Source: Eutreptiella sp. 'Long Island Sound 2002' | Lineage: Eukaryota; Euglenozoa; Euglenophyceae; Eutreptiales; Eutreptiaceae | Length of the DNA: 64,000 bases | Assembly: GCA_964036045.1 (NCBI GenBank) | Contig: OZ038386.1 | Location: 17,558,329-17,622,328, forward strand | Direction of reading: 5' to 3' | In this document: one piece after another, positions 21,562 through 32,580 of the stretch | How positions within the stretch are numbered: position 1 is the stretch's first letter | How the letters are laid out: every line of letters begins with the position of its first letter | Position numbers and translations under genes: made by a program | The notes under the pieces: generated by a model | What the model saw: only the letters and a program-made list of their open reading frames with translations | Told to the model about the DNA's origin: nothing | Database searches by the model: none

Positions 21562-21762
21562 GACGGGCGGCTGCTATTGGGCCTGGTCAAGCAGAACGCG
21601 CGACTGCACGCCCTGCATTTGGATGGCACGGGGCTGTTCGTCACCACCATCAAGCGGATCATGCAGCAGTGCGCCCTCAACCGCGAGCGCAACCCGGACC
21701 ACGTCGGCGCCGCAGACTCCGCGCGGCTGACCGAGGCCATCGTCGTCATGCATGACGCGTGA
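21562..21762 (+). CDS. Gene 1 exon 7: last LRR and C-terminus
   Basis: 66 codons plus stop, residues about 1278-1343. Begins DGRLLLGLVKQNARLHALHL. After joining to exon 6 the LRR spacing (about 30 residues, ending LHALHLDGTGLFVTTI) is exactly what the repeat needs, which makes this one of the best-supported junctions. Acceptor GTTCTGCAG|GACGGG. Ends VVMHDA with TGA at 21760-21762. Confidence 0.75.
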   Translation, partial: DGRLLLGLVKQNARLHALHLDGTGLFVTTIKRIMQQCALNRERNPDHVGAADSARLTEAIVVMHDA

Positions 21763-22500
21763 CCCGGCGCACGGCACCCCAGGGGCAGTGAGGGGGGGAG
21801 GGGGGGGCAGCGGCAGACCGTCTGGCGCAGTCGGCTCCTCGTCGCACGCACACGGCAGGGGGGGGGGGGGCTGCATGCCCTGGGGGTTCGATTCCCGGAG
21901 ACTACCAATTGTACAGGAAACTGTGACAAGGGAAGTCCCAGGATCCCCAACGGAGGGGGTGACGCCGGGAACAAAGGCCCACTTGTTCTGCGCAGGCCCA
22001 CCACCACATCATTGCCTCGCCCCCCTGCCCCCCTTCCCGCACAAGTGATGCGGCGCAGGTGCTTCCCCACTGCCTCGCAGTTTTTTGGGTTGGCACACCG
22101 CCGGGGTCAGTAGGCGGGGGGCCGGGGGGGGGGGTGGGGGCAGCAGCATCTTTTTGACACCTTGTCCCCGTTCCGCCCCGCATCCCCACCTCTCATCGAG
22201 GGGGTGGGGTCCATAAAGGCCACAGCCCGCTTCCACTGCCATGTAAACGATGGCTTGCTTGTTAGTCGAGCTCGGTTGTGGCGGGCATTGTGTTGGGGGT
22301 GGGTGGGTGGGTGGGAGCTTTCGCTAAAAGCCGTACGGGTCCCAGTGTGGTGTGCTGGGGTCCACCGGGGGAGGGAGGCACGGCTTGAAGAATGAAGAAC
22401 TCACGTGAAGTGTCTAACATTCTGTAGGACAGTTCACGCCATGGGGCCTGGCACGGGGATTGAAGCGGGGGGTATAGCATGATGATGGGGGCCGAAGCGC
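21763..22500. other. 3' flank of gene 1
   Basis: Contains poly-G runs, a tRNA-like segment and low-complexity frames. No clear polyadenylation motif is visible and no further exon could be supported. Confidence 0.5.
21814..21914 (+). other. tRNA-like segment with A-box and B-box
   Basis: TGGCGCAGTCGG (21823-21834) matches a pol III A-box. GGTTCGATTCC (21895-21905) matches a B-box and sits in a tRNA T-arm-like context ending ACTACCA. The acceptor stem does not pair properly and a G run fills the middle, so it is not a functional tRNA as read. A tRNA-derived SINE head or tRNA pseudogene is likely. Confidence 0.35.
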
Positions 22501-23943
22501 AAGGAGGGGGGGGGGGGGGGGCTTGAGGATGTGCCAGGCCGCTTCCGTGTTGGATCCCACGGGTCTGGCCCTCGTATTTGCCCAACGCTACGGGGGCTCG
22601 CACATGCGCCGCCGGTTTCAAGACCTGCGGAACTGCTACAAGTCCTCGGGTCCTGCAGGGGCGCAAGCAGGCGGCAGAGACTGCTGTGCCTGTGTGTGTG
22701 TGTGTGTGAGTGTGCGCGCGTGTGCAGAGTGTGGTCGCATGCTGTGTGGGCTGTGGGGTGGGCTTTGGACAGGCTGTGAGATGGGCATGACAGGGGGGTG
22801 TCCTGCTGGAGCCCGAGGCGCTGTTCTGGTTTCTGGTCGGACCCAAATATGCCAGTCCGTTTCCCTGTCTGTCTGGAAGAGGGGGCAACTAGGGATCAAA
22901 TTGACCAAGCCTGAAAGCTGCTCTGATTCTTTTGCATCATGAGTGCACACCCTGATTGATTGCACAAGCCCACAAGTTGCAACACAATCTAATGCCTCAT
23001 GATTACATTGGACTGTAAACCATGCAGCAGTGCCACTTCTAGCCATCTTCTAGCCATCGCCAGTCCGTTTGGACGCTCCATCGCTGGTATCTCCAACCAC
23101 TAGTGTAGCTCTGACCCATCCTCTCACGTGTGGCCACGAGAGTTCTAATGCCGCTTGAGACTGCATGATTACACATCATAGCCACAGGTGTGTTTATACT
23201 GTAGCCCTGTGTGTTTATACTGTAGCCCTGGCTTTACTGTTGAAATCTGGACCCCCCCCGACAATCATGAGAGTAAAATAGTACCCTACGGTTTTGTGTA
23301 CAGGGACGGTCCTTGCTCATTGCAGCCAATCTCATCACACATGCACATGCGTGTGCACACCAACCCGCCTTCCATGCATCGTCCCGTCAAACTGCCCAGC
23401 CTGAGGATGCTTGCTGCTAGCAACTGCCAGGAAGGAAGGTTTACGACACCTGCCGACACCTGCCATGACCTTTGTGACACCTGCTAACACCTGCCTGAGT
23501 ATTGGCTGACACCAGTGAACCCCTGCAGGCAATACACACCATGCAGGCGTGTGCGTCGTCTCTGTGTGGTCTCTGTCTCTGTGTTTGTATGACATCCATG
23601 CAATCAATATCCGTCACCAGCACACTTGAGTGCCCATGAGATGGCACTAGGAGAAATCCCTTCTGGGCAGACGATGCAAATTCCTGCCAGTAGCCGTGAA
23701 CGTGGCGCCAGGGCATGGACGTGTAGTGTGCTGTGAACTGCACCGCTTCATTGGGGATGATTGGGATTTAGGGAATGCTTAATAGTCTGTGCAGCTGCAG
23801 TATGGACTGTGCTGCGCACTGGGGCACCTGCAGTCCAGAACATTTCCCATGGGTGCCTCCTACATGTATGTGTTGCTCTTTCTTGTGCGTGTGAGTGTGT
23901 GCGTGCTCTGTCTTTCTCTCTCTCCCCCCCCCCTTTCTCTTTA

Positions 23944-23974
<31 letters not shown>

Positions 23975-26900
23975 ACCTATGTGGTTGTGTGTGTATGTGT
24001 CTGTGGGTGTGTGTATGTCCACCGCAGAGCTGCCTGACACCTGCCGACACCTGCGAAACTTTCCTCTATACCTGACAAGAATTGCCATTGTGTAAGCAGC
24101 AAGTATTGCCATCATCCCGGACTGACCATCATTGCAGGTCCCCTCGTCAATGCAATGGTTGCCCCTTGCCCAGAAGGATGCATACACATGACCACCTCCC
24201 CCGCTTCAATTTTGTCTAAGCTACAGGACTCTGGACTCTGAAGCATTGTTTCATGCGTAATTCCTTCACGATAGCCCCTGCGGTCCGTTATATGTGCCGT
24301 ATTGAGACAGCAGCGTGCTCACGGGCCTACGCAGCTGAACGGTGTGTGTTTGCACATGTCATATTTGCTGCAGTTTGTCGTGGGGGACGGCCCTTGTTGT
24401 TGTGTTTTGTTCAGCTGTGCCCTTGTTGAAGCTGATTTGTGCGCGATGCACTTCGGTACAGAGTGTACAGTAACCAGACGAAACCTTTCAATTTTGAGCT
24501 TCGAGAGATGGCGGGCAAACAACAGACAGGGGCAGGGCTGTCTTTTGTGAGTGTGACCCTCCCTTTGTTTCTCGAAAATTTCTAAGATTTGGCAGAATTC
24601 CGATTAAGCAATGATGCACTGAAGTAAGGCCATTGCCGCTCAACTGACTGGTTTTCTTGTAACCGATGGGGTTTGAGGGTTCCGCTGCTGCTCAGGCCCA
24701 GCATGCAGCTTAGAGGCGTCATACACGTAGTTGTCATTTGTTGGCTTCAGGTTCATTTTTGATTGAGGGGCTGCAACCCCTGTTTTCAACGTATGTTGCA
24801 TGATTTACGTGGATCAGAAACCGCTGTATGTTCCACTTGTCAATATGCACCCGCAGAGCACTCTACGGAGCCGTGATCTTGTGACACGCCAGCACCACAA
24901 GTAGCCAAGTGGTGCAGTGGCACTCCAGGTGTATGCTCCCAGTGTATGCGGACACGAACCCAACCTGACCCAACCGCGCCAAACCAAACGCCTCCCCTTC
25001 TCAAGTGTCGTCACCTGGGGTGTTTGATTGGAACTGAAAGGTGATCTTTCGGAGTGTGTTGCATCTGCAGTTGGTGCTCCCACCACAACAGATGGCACTG
25101 TGTTGCAAATACCATCCGCTCATCCCCAGCAATCCATTTTCCTTTGTATCATGCAGCGCACCATGAATCGTGCACGCAGAACCAAGGGGCACACCGAAAC
25201 CCCTTGTCAGTAGCCTCGTGCACGGGCTAGAGCACATCATTTGATGTGTTCTAGCCTGTGATGACACATCTTCTCTTGAAAGCCACGCCCTAGTTCTGTA
25301 AGTATCTTCTTGTGTGCCGCATGCCGTTGATTATCCCTTGGGGTGCCGGGGGGGGGGGGGGAAGGGGGGGGGCGAAGGTATCATCGCCTCGGTCCTTCAT
25401 TGCCCCTGGATTCTTTGGGGCGAGGGGCAATTGTCGTGCATGGCGTTCAAGGGGGGACAGGGGCTAAATGGCATACATGTGATAAGTGTTCACTCCGTTG
25501 ACACACCCCTCTGCACACACTACCCTGTGCATTACCCTCTGACCCTCCTAACCCTCGCCATTGTTTGTGTTCTTGTTGTCAAAAGATGGAAGGTGTGCCT
25601 CAGCATAGCTGCAGTGCATATCTGCGAATCAGACGTTGTCAAGCAGAAACGGGTGCCTATGCAGACAAAGGGGGGCAGCCAAGCGCAGTGGCTGGGCGGT
25701 GGTGCGCGGGATACGTGCACTGCACCACAGGAGACCACGCTCCAGCAGTTACCACAGGCGCGGAGCACTTGATGCGGCGCAATCATTAGGGCAACGGGAG
25801 GTGGGCATGCATGCACTTTGTCTTTTGGTTTTTGATGCCTCATCGTGTGGTTTTTTCTGTAAGTGGGTTGGGGTGGGGATAATCCGCACTCCCGGCAATG
25901 ATCATCCCAAAAAGTGAGCACACCCCCAATGCGCGCGCGTGTGTGTGTGCGGAAGGGGAGGGGGGGCAGACCAGACAGACCAGACAGGCAGTATAGATGG
26001 ACGGAGAGGCCCTGTGCATATCATCGGGGATGCATTGTCGAGTGGACCCTATGCTCCTGCCAGTCCAGTCAGAGTGAGGGAACGGCCCAGGACACGACAG
26101 GGCGGTTACCCGCAATGCACGCACGATGAGAGTTAGGGACTGACCCAGGTTGGCTTGACCGACCGACCTCCCGACCAACCGAGCTGCCAACCTACCTCCT
26201 GTCTCCAATGAAGAATGGGTGTTCGAAGTGTATTGATTTGGGACTCAGCCTCATTGGGAACGAAGTGTGAGGTATTTCGGTTGAGAAATGGGGGGAACGA
26301 AAGGAAGATGTGATGAATCATAGTTTGTATACTTGGCATACAAGCCACAAACGAACAAATATGTATGGTTCTGAAGATCCCCCCACTTGCAGGAGCTCTT
26401 GCATGGGGGGTGCACCGTGCGCTGTGCCCGCGCTATGCAAAAAGTAGGCTATTTTTTTTTTTGAACCCATTTTCCCCGATGGCCAGGGTGACCTCGGTAA
26501 CTACTGTGTTCCCATACACAGGGCTACTCAAATGCTTACTCAGTCCAAAAACCCAGATCATGAGTCAAAACAAACTATATTTCCCACTAAAGATGCCAGA
26601 TTGCTGTCTAAATCTGCTGTTTTTGCCCTGCGGACGTAGCGCCCCCGGTGGTGGGTGGTGTTCAGGGTGGTCACGGGAAGGCTTACATACAATTGGGCGC
26701 TGTGTGCGCACTTTGCACGCGCTTTGCCCGTGCTGTGCAGAAACGCCCCCATGGGTTTGGTATCTTGTGCCCAAAGGGCAGAGAGACCTTGTCATTGTTA
26801 CTTGACAAACCGCATGTGCAACAAAACCTCGTGTTCAACAAACATGAGGTGTTGAAACCGTAAATCTAGGACTAGGGCCTTCACTGGATATGGGGGGCGG

Positions 26901-27100
26901 GGGGTACCTCGCCATCTATCTCTAACCATCTGTTGCCATCAATCCAACCCCCGCCTCTTTTCTTGCGCAAACAGCAGAAACAGGCCAATTATTGCGGAAA
27001 CAGTCCCTGATGCTGCAGACAAGCCGGTCTACACGTGTCTTTGGAGCCCACCAACACAGCAGCATAGGGTCAGCCATGGAGCTGGCGCATTTGACCCAAC
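22500..27100. other. Intergenic block without a supported gene
   Basis: Sequence becomes less GC-rich. It holds TG and CT microsatellites (22689-22730, 23918-24020), a 22-bp tandem duplication near 23190-23235, GACACCTGC-type repeats (about 23445-23500 and 24037-24055) and short scattered frames. None has an extended protein-like frame with flanking splice sites that I would call. Confidence 0.5.
23918..24020. repeat. CT and TG microsatellite cluster
   Basis: Adjacent CTCT and TGTG tracts with minor interruptions, giving shadow frames rich in Ser/Leu or Val/Cys. Confidence 0.8.
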
Positions 27101-27104
27101 AGAT

Positions 27105-27497
27105 TTACGCGGCTCCTGGGATAGCAGGCACGGTGCAGCATGTGGTGTTCTTGACAACGCTCCATATCCCAGTCAACAGACAAAGTGAAACCATATTTGA
27201 CAGCCCTTTTTCCCTAAGCTGCTCCTCCCCATTCCGCTGCCCAAAAAGGTTACAGACAGCTGTCGTTGGTTTTAAAATACTTGATTTTGCCGCCTGTGCT
27301 GCAAGCCTATGCATAAGATTCTGCGCTATCCACCACCTCTCGACGATGGATCTCCGATAGCAAGGGGTATTCAATATGCAGAGGGTGTTGAGGGCAGGCA
27401 GCATTGCTGATGTAGAGTCTGGGAACTCTATCCAGAGTGCCTTACTGCAACCAACCACTACATAGGCCTGATCAAACAAAAGCGAAAAAAGGGGCAC
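27105..27497 (-). CDS. Protein-like open frame, unknown
   Basis: An uninterrupted minus-strand frame of about 130 codons with balanced composition (for example FDQAYVVVGCSKALWIEFPD and RWWIAQNLMHRLAAQAAKSS), lacking an obvious ATG near its left limit. No family recognised. It lies in the less GC-rich intergenic block together with other minus-strand frames (27730-27900, 28276-28578, 28642-29060). It could be an exon or a remnant of a mobile element. Confidence 0.25.
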   Translation of the reverse strand: MPLFSLLFDQAYVVVGCSKALWIEFPDSTSAMLPALNTLCILNTPCYRRSIVERWWIAQNLMHRLAAQAAKSSILKPTTAVCNLFGQRNGEEQLREKGLSNMVSLCLLTGIWSVVKNTTCCTVPAIPGAA

Positions 27498-27711
27498 ACA
27501 GTTGTTGGGCGGATAAATCTATCTGTTGACCATTTTGAGCCCAGCAAAAGCTCCATTCCAATGGGTGCCTCGTCAATGGCCTTTTATGCCACTGAAACGC
27601 AATCCAACATGCAGGAATTGCCCTTCATTCATCCCGTCGGCTGCAATGCGTTGATGCCAATAGACACCAAACACCGCCAAATCACCGCAAGTCCCTCAAT
27701 CCTTGCACGAA

Positions 27712-27941
27712 GAGGGAGGTGTGGCCAGAGATGTGGATTTGGCTGTATCTGGGGCCAAGACCAGGAATTGCTGTCAATGGATGGTCCGTTTCTGTATTAC
27801 GCAGCCACTCCTTGGTGGCGCCCTGAACACGCACATTCTGGGGACCGCGGCGCGGAATCCACTCTCTCTTTATGCCTCTCCAACCCTCTCCATGCGACCA
27901 ACCCCTCTGCAGTTGTCAATCCTGTGTTCTCCCTGCATGGT
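27712..27941 (-). CDS. Possible minus-strand exon, unknown
   Basis: On the minus strand a frame of about 76 codons runs from an acceptor-like CTGCAG to a donor-like CTTGCG|GTGATT. It reads protein-like (IPGLGPRYSQIHISGHTSLF). It has no Met and no recognised family. Boundaries are approximate. Confidence 0.2.
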
Positions 27942-28275
27942 GTAGATATGTAGCTTTGCATCGCCCCTTGGATTTGTCAACATATGGATGTGCATTGATG
28001 ATGTAGAATCTGTGCCTGTTTCTGCACTTTGTTGTATGCGCAGTTTCTCCACTCGACCACAACCAATTCGTTTGTCCAAGAGCGGGAAGAAATTGGGAGG
28101 GGGGGTCAGCCCTATTTCCGAAAATCTTGGGTGGGGGTGTCAGGTGGGGTCGGTTTTGTGCCTCGCACCTAGAGATGGGAGGAATGCCTGAATGAGAACA
28201 GCAATTTTTTTCCAACTGCCCAAAGAAATGCTCGCAGGTGGGACAATTTTGCTTATTGTATGGTGCATTGTAATT

Positions 28276-28578
28276 TTAGTTTTGCATCCAAAAGTGTGCA
28301 TGGTTGTCATGAATTGTGACAAGAGCACTTTTAGGGACCACCCTGTCAGGCGGATAACCATGCACAGTGGCATTCACTGAGTGGAATTTTTTGTAGCATG
28401 CACAGTGACATGCTGTAAGTGTGTTGTTTCCGTGGATTTCATGATTACATGGTGTGTACAACATGAAGCCAACCTCAAGGATTGGAAAGTCATCCGTAGC
28501 TACCGGTTGTTCCGGCGAAAACATGAATGGGGTCAAGGGCAAAAGAGAAGCCAGTATGTTCCCCCAGTACAACCACAA
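28276..28578 (-). CDS. Protein-like open frame, unknown
   Basis: About 100 codons open on the minus strand, balanced and Cys/His-containing (TPCNHEIHGNNTLTACHCAC), ending at a stop at 28276. No clear ATG at the left and no recognised family. A + strand frame overlaps it almost completely, so the coding strand is uncertain. Confidence 0.25.
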   Translation of the reverse strand: MWLYWGNILASLLPLTPFMFSPEQPVATDDFPILEVGFMLYTPCNHEIHGNNTLTACHCACYKKFHSVNATVHGYPPDRVVPKSALVTIHDNHAHFWMQN

Positions 28579-28641
28579 TCACGTTGTCAAGTCAGGTCAG
28601 ATATGTCCAGCTTGGTGTATTTAGGCGAATGTTGCTTACTC

Positions 28642-29060
28642 CTAGTGCCGCTGCTCCATGGTGTCCATGGTGTCTGGCCGAATTCCGCTAATTCCCGGCA
28701 GTGCCTCAATGAACGTTGTCAGCAGTATCTGAGTGAATGCAGTCAGGTGGTTCAGGGTGGTTCAGCCGCTCATCCACATGCAGATCCGTGCGGGGGCTGA
28801 AGCAGTGCAATGCGCTCTCAATGTCAGGTGCCACAAAAACGAACTGGTCCTTTCCACCTATAGCAGTGGGCTGGCCTGCCTGCAATGCCCTGCAGTACTT
28901 CACTTTCATACTGTCAGTGCAGACCCGGGCTGCACTTGGCATATACCACAGCAAAAGGTTGTTTTGGGTGTCAAACGGGAGGGGAGTCTGGGGGGGTTGT
29001 CCACTAAAGGGGGTTTTTTTGTCCACAAGGGGGCGGTTCACGGTTTGGAGGGAGTTGTTA
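28642..29060 (-). pseudogene. Minus-strand protein-like frame broken by a 10-bp tandem duplication
   Basis: One frame (for example KVKYCRALQAGQPTAIGGKD, then APDIESALHCFSPRTD) is protein-like down to about 28760. A second frame is protein-like from there to a TAG at 28642 (LLTTFIEALPGISGIRPDT). At the switch the + strand has GGTGGTTCAG twice in tandem (28746-28755 and 28756-28765). One copy fewer would put the two halves in one frame, so this looks like a gene or element ORF broken by slippage. Family unknown. Confidence 0.35.
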
Positions 29061-29069
29061 GTCCACAAA

Positions 29070-29900
29070 ACGGGGCGTTTATCAACATTAGGACGGGGAG
29101 GAGGCTCTGCACAAAACAGGTGTTTTCCTCACCCCCACCCCCTTTTCTCTACGGCTCATGGCTCAGAGGGGGGGTCCAAGGGGGTTCAAAATTGTAGAAT
29201 GAGCACATAGCCACTGGCAACAGCAGGGACAAGGGACAGGGAAGGTTCAATGAGTCAATGTCATCAATTGATCTGGTTTGTGCTGCATGGACCCCCTACA
29301 AGGCACACAACAGCATTTTGAAAGAATCAATGTGATTTGGAAATTTGTTGGTTGTGGCTTTTTTGTGTGGTGTTTCAGTGACCAAAGGGAGGGCTGGTGT
29401 GCACGTTGTGCTCCATTGCATTGAAGTTTTACATCAGAAGCACCAGGACGGCACAGTATCGAGTGAAACAGGGCAAAGATGCGGGAACAGTGACTGAGAC
29501 GCCTACAACTTTGTGGAAAGAATCCACAAAGGTCGCGATTTGAACCTTTGAAAGAATACTAAAAATGAGAACGCACGGTTTGCATGCCCTGAAGGTTAGG
29601 AACCATGGGGGTCGTGCCCCCGCATGCCCATTCTGTATCCAGCCCGCCTTTTCTCCGCGGCTTGTGGCTGGGGGGGGGTGTTAGAACTCCTCTTTGCCGG
29701 TTGGCATCTTTGCCGCACCAAAGGGGGTTTCTGTTTAGGTTTCAAAAGCATCAAGATCGCACATTATTGAGTGAACACACGGGGCAAGAATAAAGGAGTG
29801 GCAATTGAGACGCTTGGAACTTTGTGGGAGGAATACTGCAACTAAGAGTGCATGGCTAGCAAGTCTTTTGTGGGGAGTAGGACCCCTACGGGGTGGGGGG
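29070..29900. other. Intergenic, no gene seen
   Basis: Mixed-composition DNA with short internal repetition (CATCAGAAGCACCAGGAC-like and AAAGCATCAAGATCGCAC-like segments, each followed by ATTGAGTGAA...CAAGAATAAAG motifs, recurring near 29435, 29745 and 30230). I find no convincing frame. Confidence 0.4.
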
Positions 29901-29908
29901 TCAGAATT

Positions 29909-30166
29909 GCTCCCGGCAACAACCAGCACATCCTCAATATGCCAACTATTGGGCGCCACTGACGCGCAAACGGCACACCATGCCACATTCAGCACAGCCC
30001 TAACACACCAACTACTGGGCTCCACAAACGCGGAAACAACACCAGCAAGAGCACTAGCCGCAGCGGCCGACAGAAAGCAGCAACCCGACGCAACATGCGA
30101 AGGGAAGAACGGGTGGTTGTCCATGGCCCCGTAAAGGAGCAACAACAAGACGGAATGTCACACAGG
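29909..30166 (+). repeat. Dispersed 270-bp repeat R2, copy 2
   Basis: Intergenic copy with the same blocks as 4907-5181, ending GACGGAATGTCACACAGGG. The right end differs from copies 1 and 3 by a TGGTTGTCCATGGCCCC segment in place of TGACTGTTCAGGGCCC. Confidence 0.75.
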
Positions 30167-30500
30167 GGGTCAGAATTGCTCCTTGCTGCACCAAAGGTGG
30201 TTTTTGTTTTTGTTTGTTTGTTTTTTGTTTCAGAAGCATTAGGACCACACAGTATTAAGTGAACACATGCAACAAGAATAAAGGGCGCGGCGACTGAGAG
30301 GCCTGGAACTTTGTGGAAGGAGTCCATGTAGGTTGCAAGAGTGCAAGATTGGCACACACCCAAAGTCAGGAACACATGGGGGATGAAAATTTTGCTGGCC
30401 ATAGATAGAGATATTCGGGATGAGGGATGTAGATAAAGTATATATAACAATATGGTACATGACCACTCTGCCTCCCAACCCATCAGAGCCCCCAAGGGAA

Positions 30501-30666
30501 GTATTAGAAGGGGGGAGCGGAGGTTCTAGGACCCAAAGGTTTGTGTCCCAAAAATGGCCCAATAAGATTTTCCCAATGGCAAATTTCGTTTTTCCCCAGC
30601 CCTCACTTTGGTGTGTGTGGGGGGGGGTATCCCCCCTCTTCTTGAGGTGTACAGCCATTCTAATAC
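30501..30666 (-). mobile_element. Non-autonomous TIR element (MITE-like), complete copy
   Basis: 166 bases with termini GTATTAGAA and TTCTAATAC in inverted orientation, extended by GGGAA on the left. Read on the minus strand, the interior (GGGAAAAACGAAATTTGCC, ATTGGGAAAATCTT, TTGGGCCATTTTTGGGACAC) matches elements at 42096-42280 and 47347-47545 read on the + strand. It has no coding capacity. Confidence 0.7.
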
Positions 30667-30746
30667 CCCCCCCTATCAGCTCAAATTTGAGCCACCACAA
30701 AGCGAGGGTGCACACCCTAGGCTGGCCCCTTGTTGGGGGCCAGAAA

Positions 30747-31430
30747 CTAGGGAGGGCGGCTGTTCCCCTCCCCCCGGCCCCGAGGGAAAAACCCTGCCCC
30801 CGCCGCCCAGTTGCCCAAAAACAACCTCGGCCACGCCATGCCTGTAACCTCTACCTTCTCCTCCACCACCTGCGCTTCCACATCCTCCTTCACCTTCCCC
30901 TCTCCCACCTCCTCCACCTCCTCCTTCTCCCCCTCCTTCACCTTCCTACTCCAACCAACCCATTCCTCCAACCGCAGCACCGTCCTCTCCAGCTGCTCCA
31001 CGTTCGCCTTCCGCTCCTGCACCTTCTTGACCGCCTTGCCCCTTGCCTAGTCTGCACGCTCCTCCTCCCCCGCCCTTCGCAACTCCCCCTCCTTTGCCTC
31101 CCACTCCCTCACCTTTCCCTCCGCCCTCGACCTTGCCGCCCGTTGTGCCCCCAACGAACTGGAAAGCCTTCGGAGCTCGGCCTCAAGCCCCTTCAGGTCC
31201 TCCGGCTCGTCGGGGGACACACCCCGTTCCCTTCCCTTTCCCTTCCCCTCGCTCTCCACCATCACCTCCACCACCTCCTCCACCTCCTTTGGGTCCTCCT
31301 TCAACGCCGCGACGGATTTCTTGGCGGCGCGGGGGTGAGGGGGTGGCAAGGGAGGATGAGGAAGCTGGGCTTGGGGTTGGGGCTCGGGCTGGGGCTGGGG
31401 TTGGGGTTGCTTGAGCAGCTGCGCCAGCAA
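30747..31430 (-). pseudogene. Coiled-coil protein fragment with in-frame TAG
   Basis: On the minus strand a frame runs from about 31430 through a Pro/Gln-rich segment into strong heptads (LKGLEAELRRLSSSLGAQRA), meets TAG at 31047-31049, and continues in the same frame with heptads (VQERKANVEQLERTVLRLEE) to 30747. Heptad character on both sides of the stop argues that the region once coded as one unit. It is more GC-rich than its flanks. A small intron around the stop, or readthrough, are alternatives. No ATG is clear at the left end. Confidence 0.35.
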
Positions 31431-31439
31431 ATCGGCAGT

Positions 31440-31900
31440 TTGGCGTTGCTAAGAGAAAAGGGTTCACCGTTCTAGCGACGTTCTAGGCAACGGTTCCAGC
31501 GGCATTCTTGCGACGTTCTAGCGATCAATCGCGCTGCCTAGATCAACGCTAGAACCGGCATTTGTTCTTCGATTTTGCCACCGTCAACATACCATTGCGT
31601 TCCTGTTCCTGCCTGGTCATTGGCATAGCGTTGAGGGGGGGTGTTAGCGCGCCGGGCATCTTTTTTGACCCGTGCCCCACCGGTGACCTTTTAGGGGGTG
31701 CACTAAGCGCAGTGCGCGCGCAGTGCAACTATTTGGACGTCTAGCCGTCCTGGAATCCCATATTTTGTGATACTATGGGCATTATTGTTGTTTGACAACG
31801 GGTGTTTTGATGCTTCTTTCACATTCGGGATATAGTATATTTGGATTCTCGCCCAGTTTCACCAATTTTCTTCCATTTTTTTCTCGTTTCCACCACATCC
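31440..31900. other. Intergenic, no gene seen
   Basis: Contains short near-repeats of the type GCGACGTTCTAG (31465-31530) and the segment CGCAGTGCGCGCGCAGTGC at about 31708, which recurs near 61037 and 61455. No protein frame supported. Confidence 0.4.
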
Positions 31901-31911
31901 ACTCCTTACTA

Positions 31912-32018
31912 GGTTGATTTCTCCCCACCATGGGGACCCCAAGAAAGCAGGGGTAATGTAGCCATATTGATTTCTCCCCACCATGGGGACCCCGAGAAGG
32001 CAGGGGTGATGTAGCGAA
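31912..32018. repeat. 54-bp tandem duplication
   Basis: Two copies of TTGATTTCTCCCCACCATGG followed by GGACCCC and a GCAGGGGT-containing tail, in direct orientation and nearly identical. They create a repeated motif on the minus strand shadow frames. Confidence 0.8.
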
Positions 32019-32580
32019 TACTGAGTTTGCGCTTCGTTCTTGTGACGTGAGGCAGAAACGCCGTCCAAACCGCTTGCGGCTTCGGGACTCATTACCACAG
32101 CGAAATCTATGGGAAAGGTAAAGGCAAAGTACCATTTGTTAAGTACAATACAAATGACATTTGGAGTTGTTGAATTCACAGCTATTGTCTAATTATGCAA
32201 CGTGCTTTGTAGGGAAGGTGCGCAGCCCATCATGGTCTATTTGGGGGGCCTTCTCCATCAGAGGGTAAATCTCGGGCTGAAGTCGGGATAGTTAATAGAA
32301 AGGTAGCGCGCCAGGCGCGCCGGGCAAACATTTCCCCTGATGCCCTCCTGTGACAATGGGTGTGATCGGAATGTGTCCTGTATTTGCAACCATGCCGGGA
32401 TCACGGAACTGCCATGGAATGCTGCAACACCTTTAGTTTTTCTTTTGACAAAAGAAATGCCAATTTGGGCCAGTTTGGGTGGTTTCAATGTAATTATGGC
32501 GAATGCTGCCATACCCGCCATCCACGGCGACACCATCGCGCATTGCCAGGGACGATGCAGGAATGGGCAGCCAATGAAAC

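Larger units (their letters stand above)
2019..21762 (+). other. Gene locus 1: IQ/C2/coiled-coil/LRR protein, seven exons
   Basis: Proposed join: 2019-4070, 4718-4858, 6977-7534, 10315-10671, 11881-12294, 20449-20757, 21562-21762. Each coding segment is an exact multiple of three, so every intron is phase 0, and every intron begins GT and ends AG. The joined protein is about 1,343 residues: degenerate IQ motifs, a C2-like domain spanning exons 1-3, an Ala/Glu-rich region, a coiled coil in exon 4, and leucine-rich repeats in exons 6-7. The LRR register runs unbroken across the exon 6-7 junction, which strongly supports that splice. Expected role by family: calmodulin- and membrane-associated scaffold. 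Start and 5' UTR are the least certain parts. Transcript evidence is absent. Confidence 0.75.
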
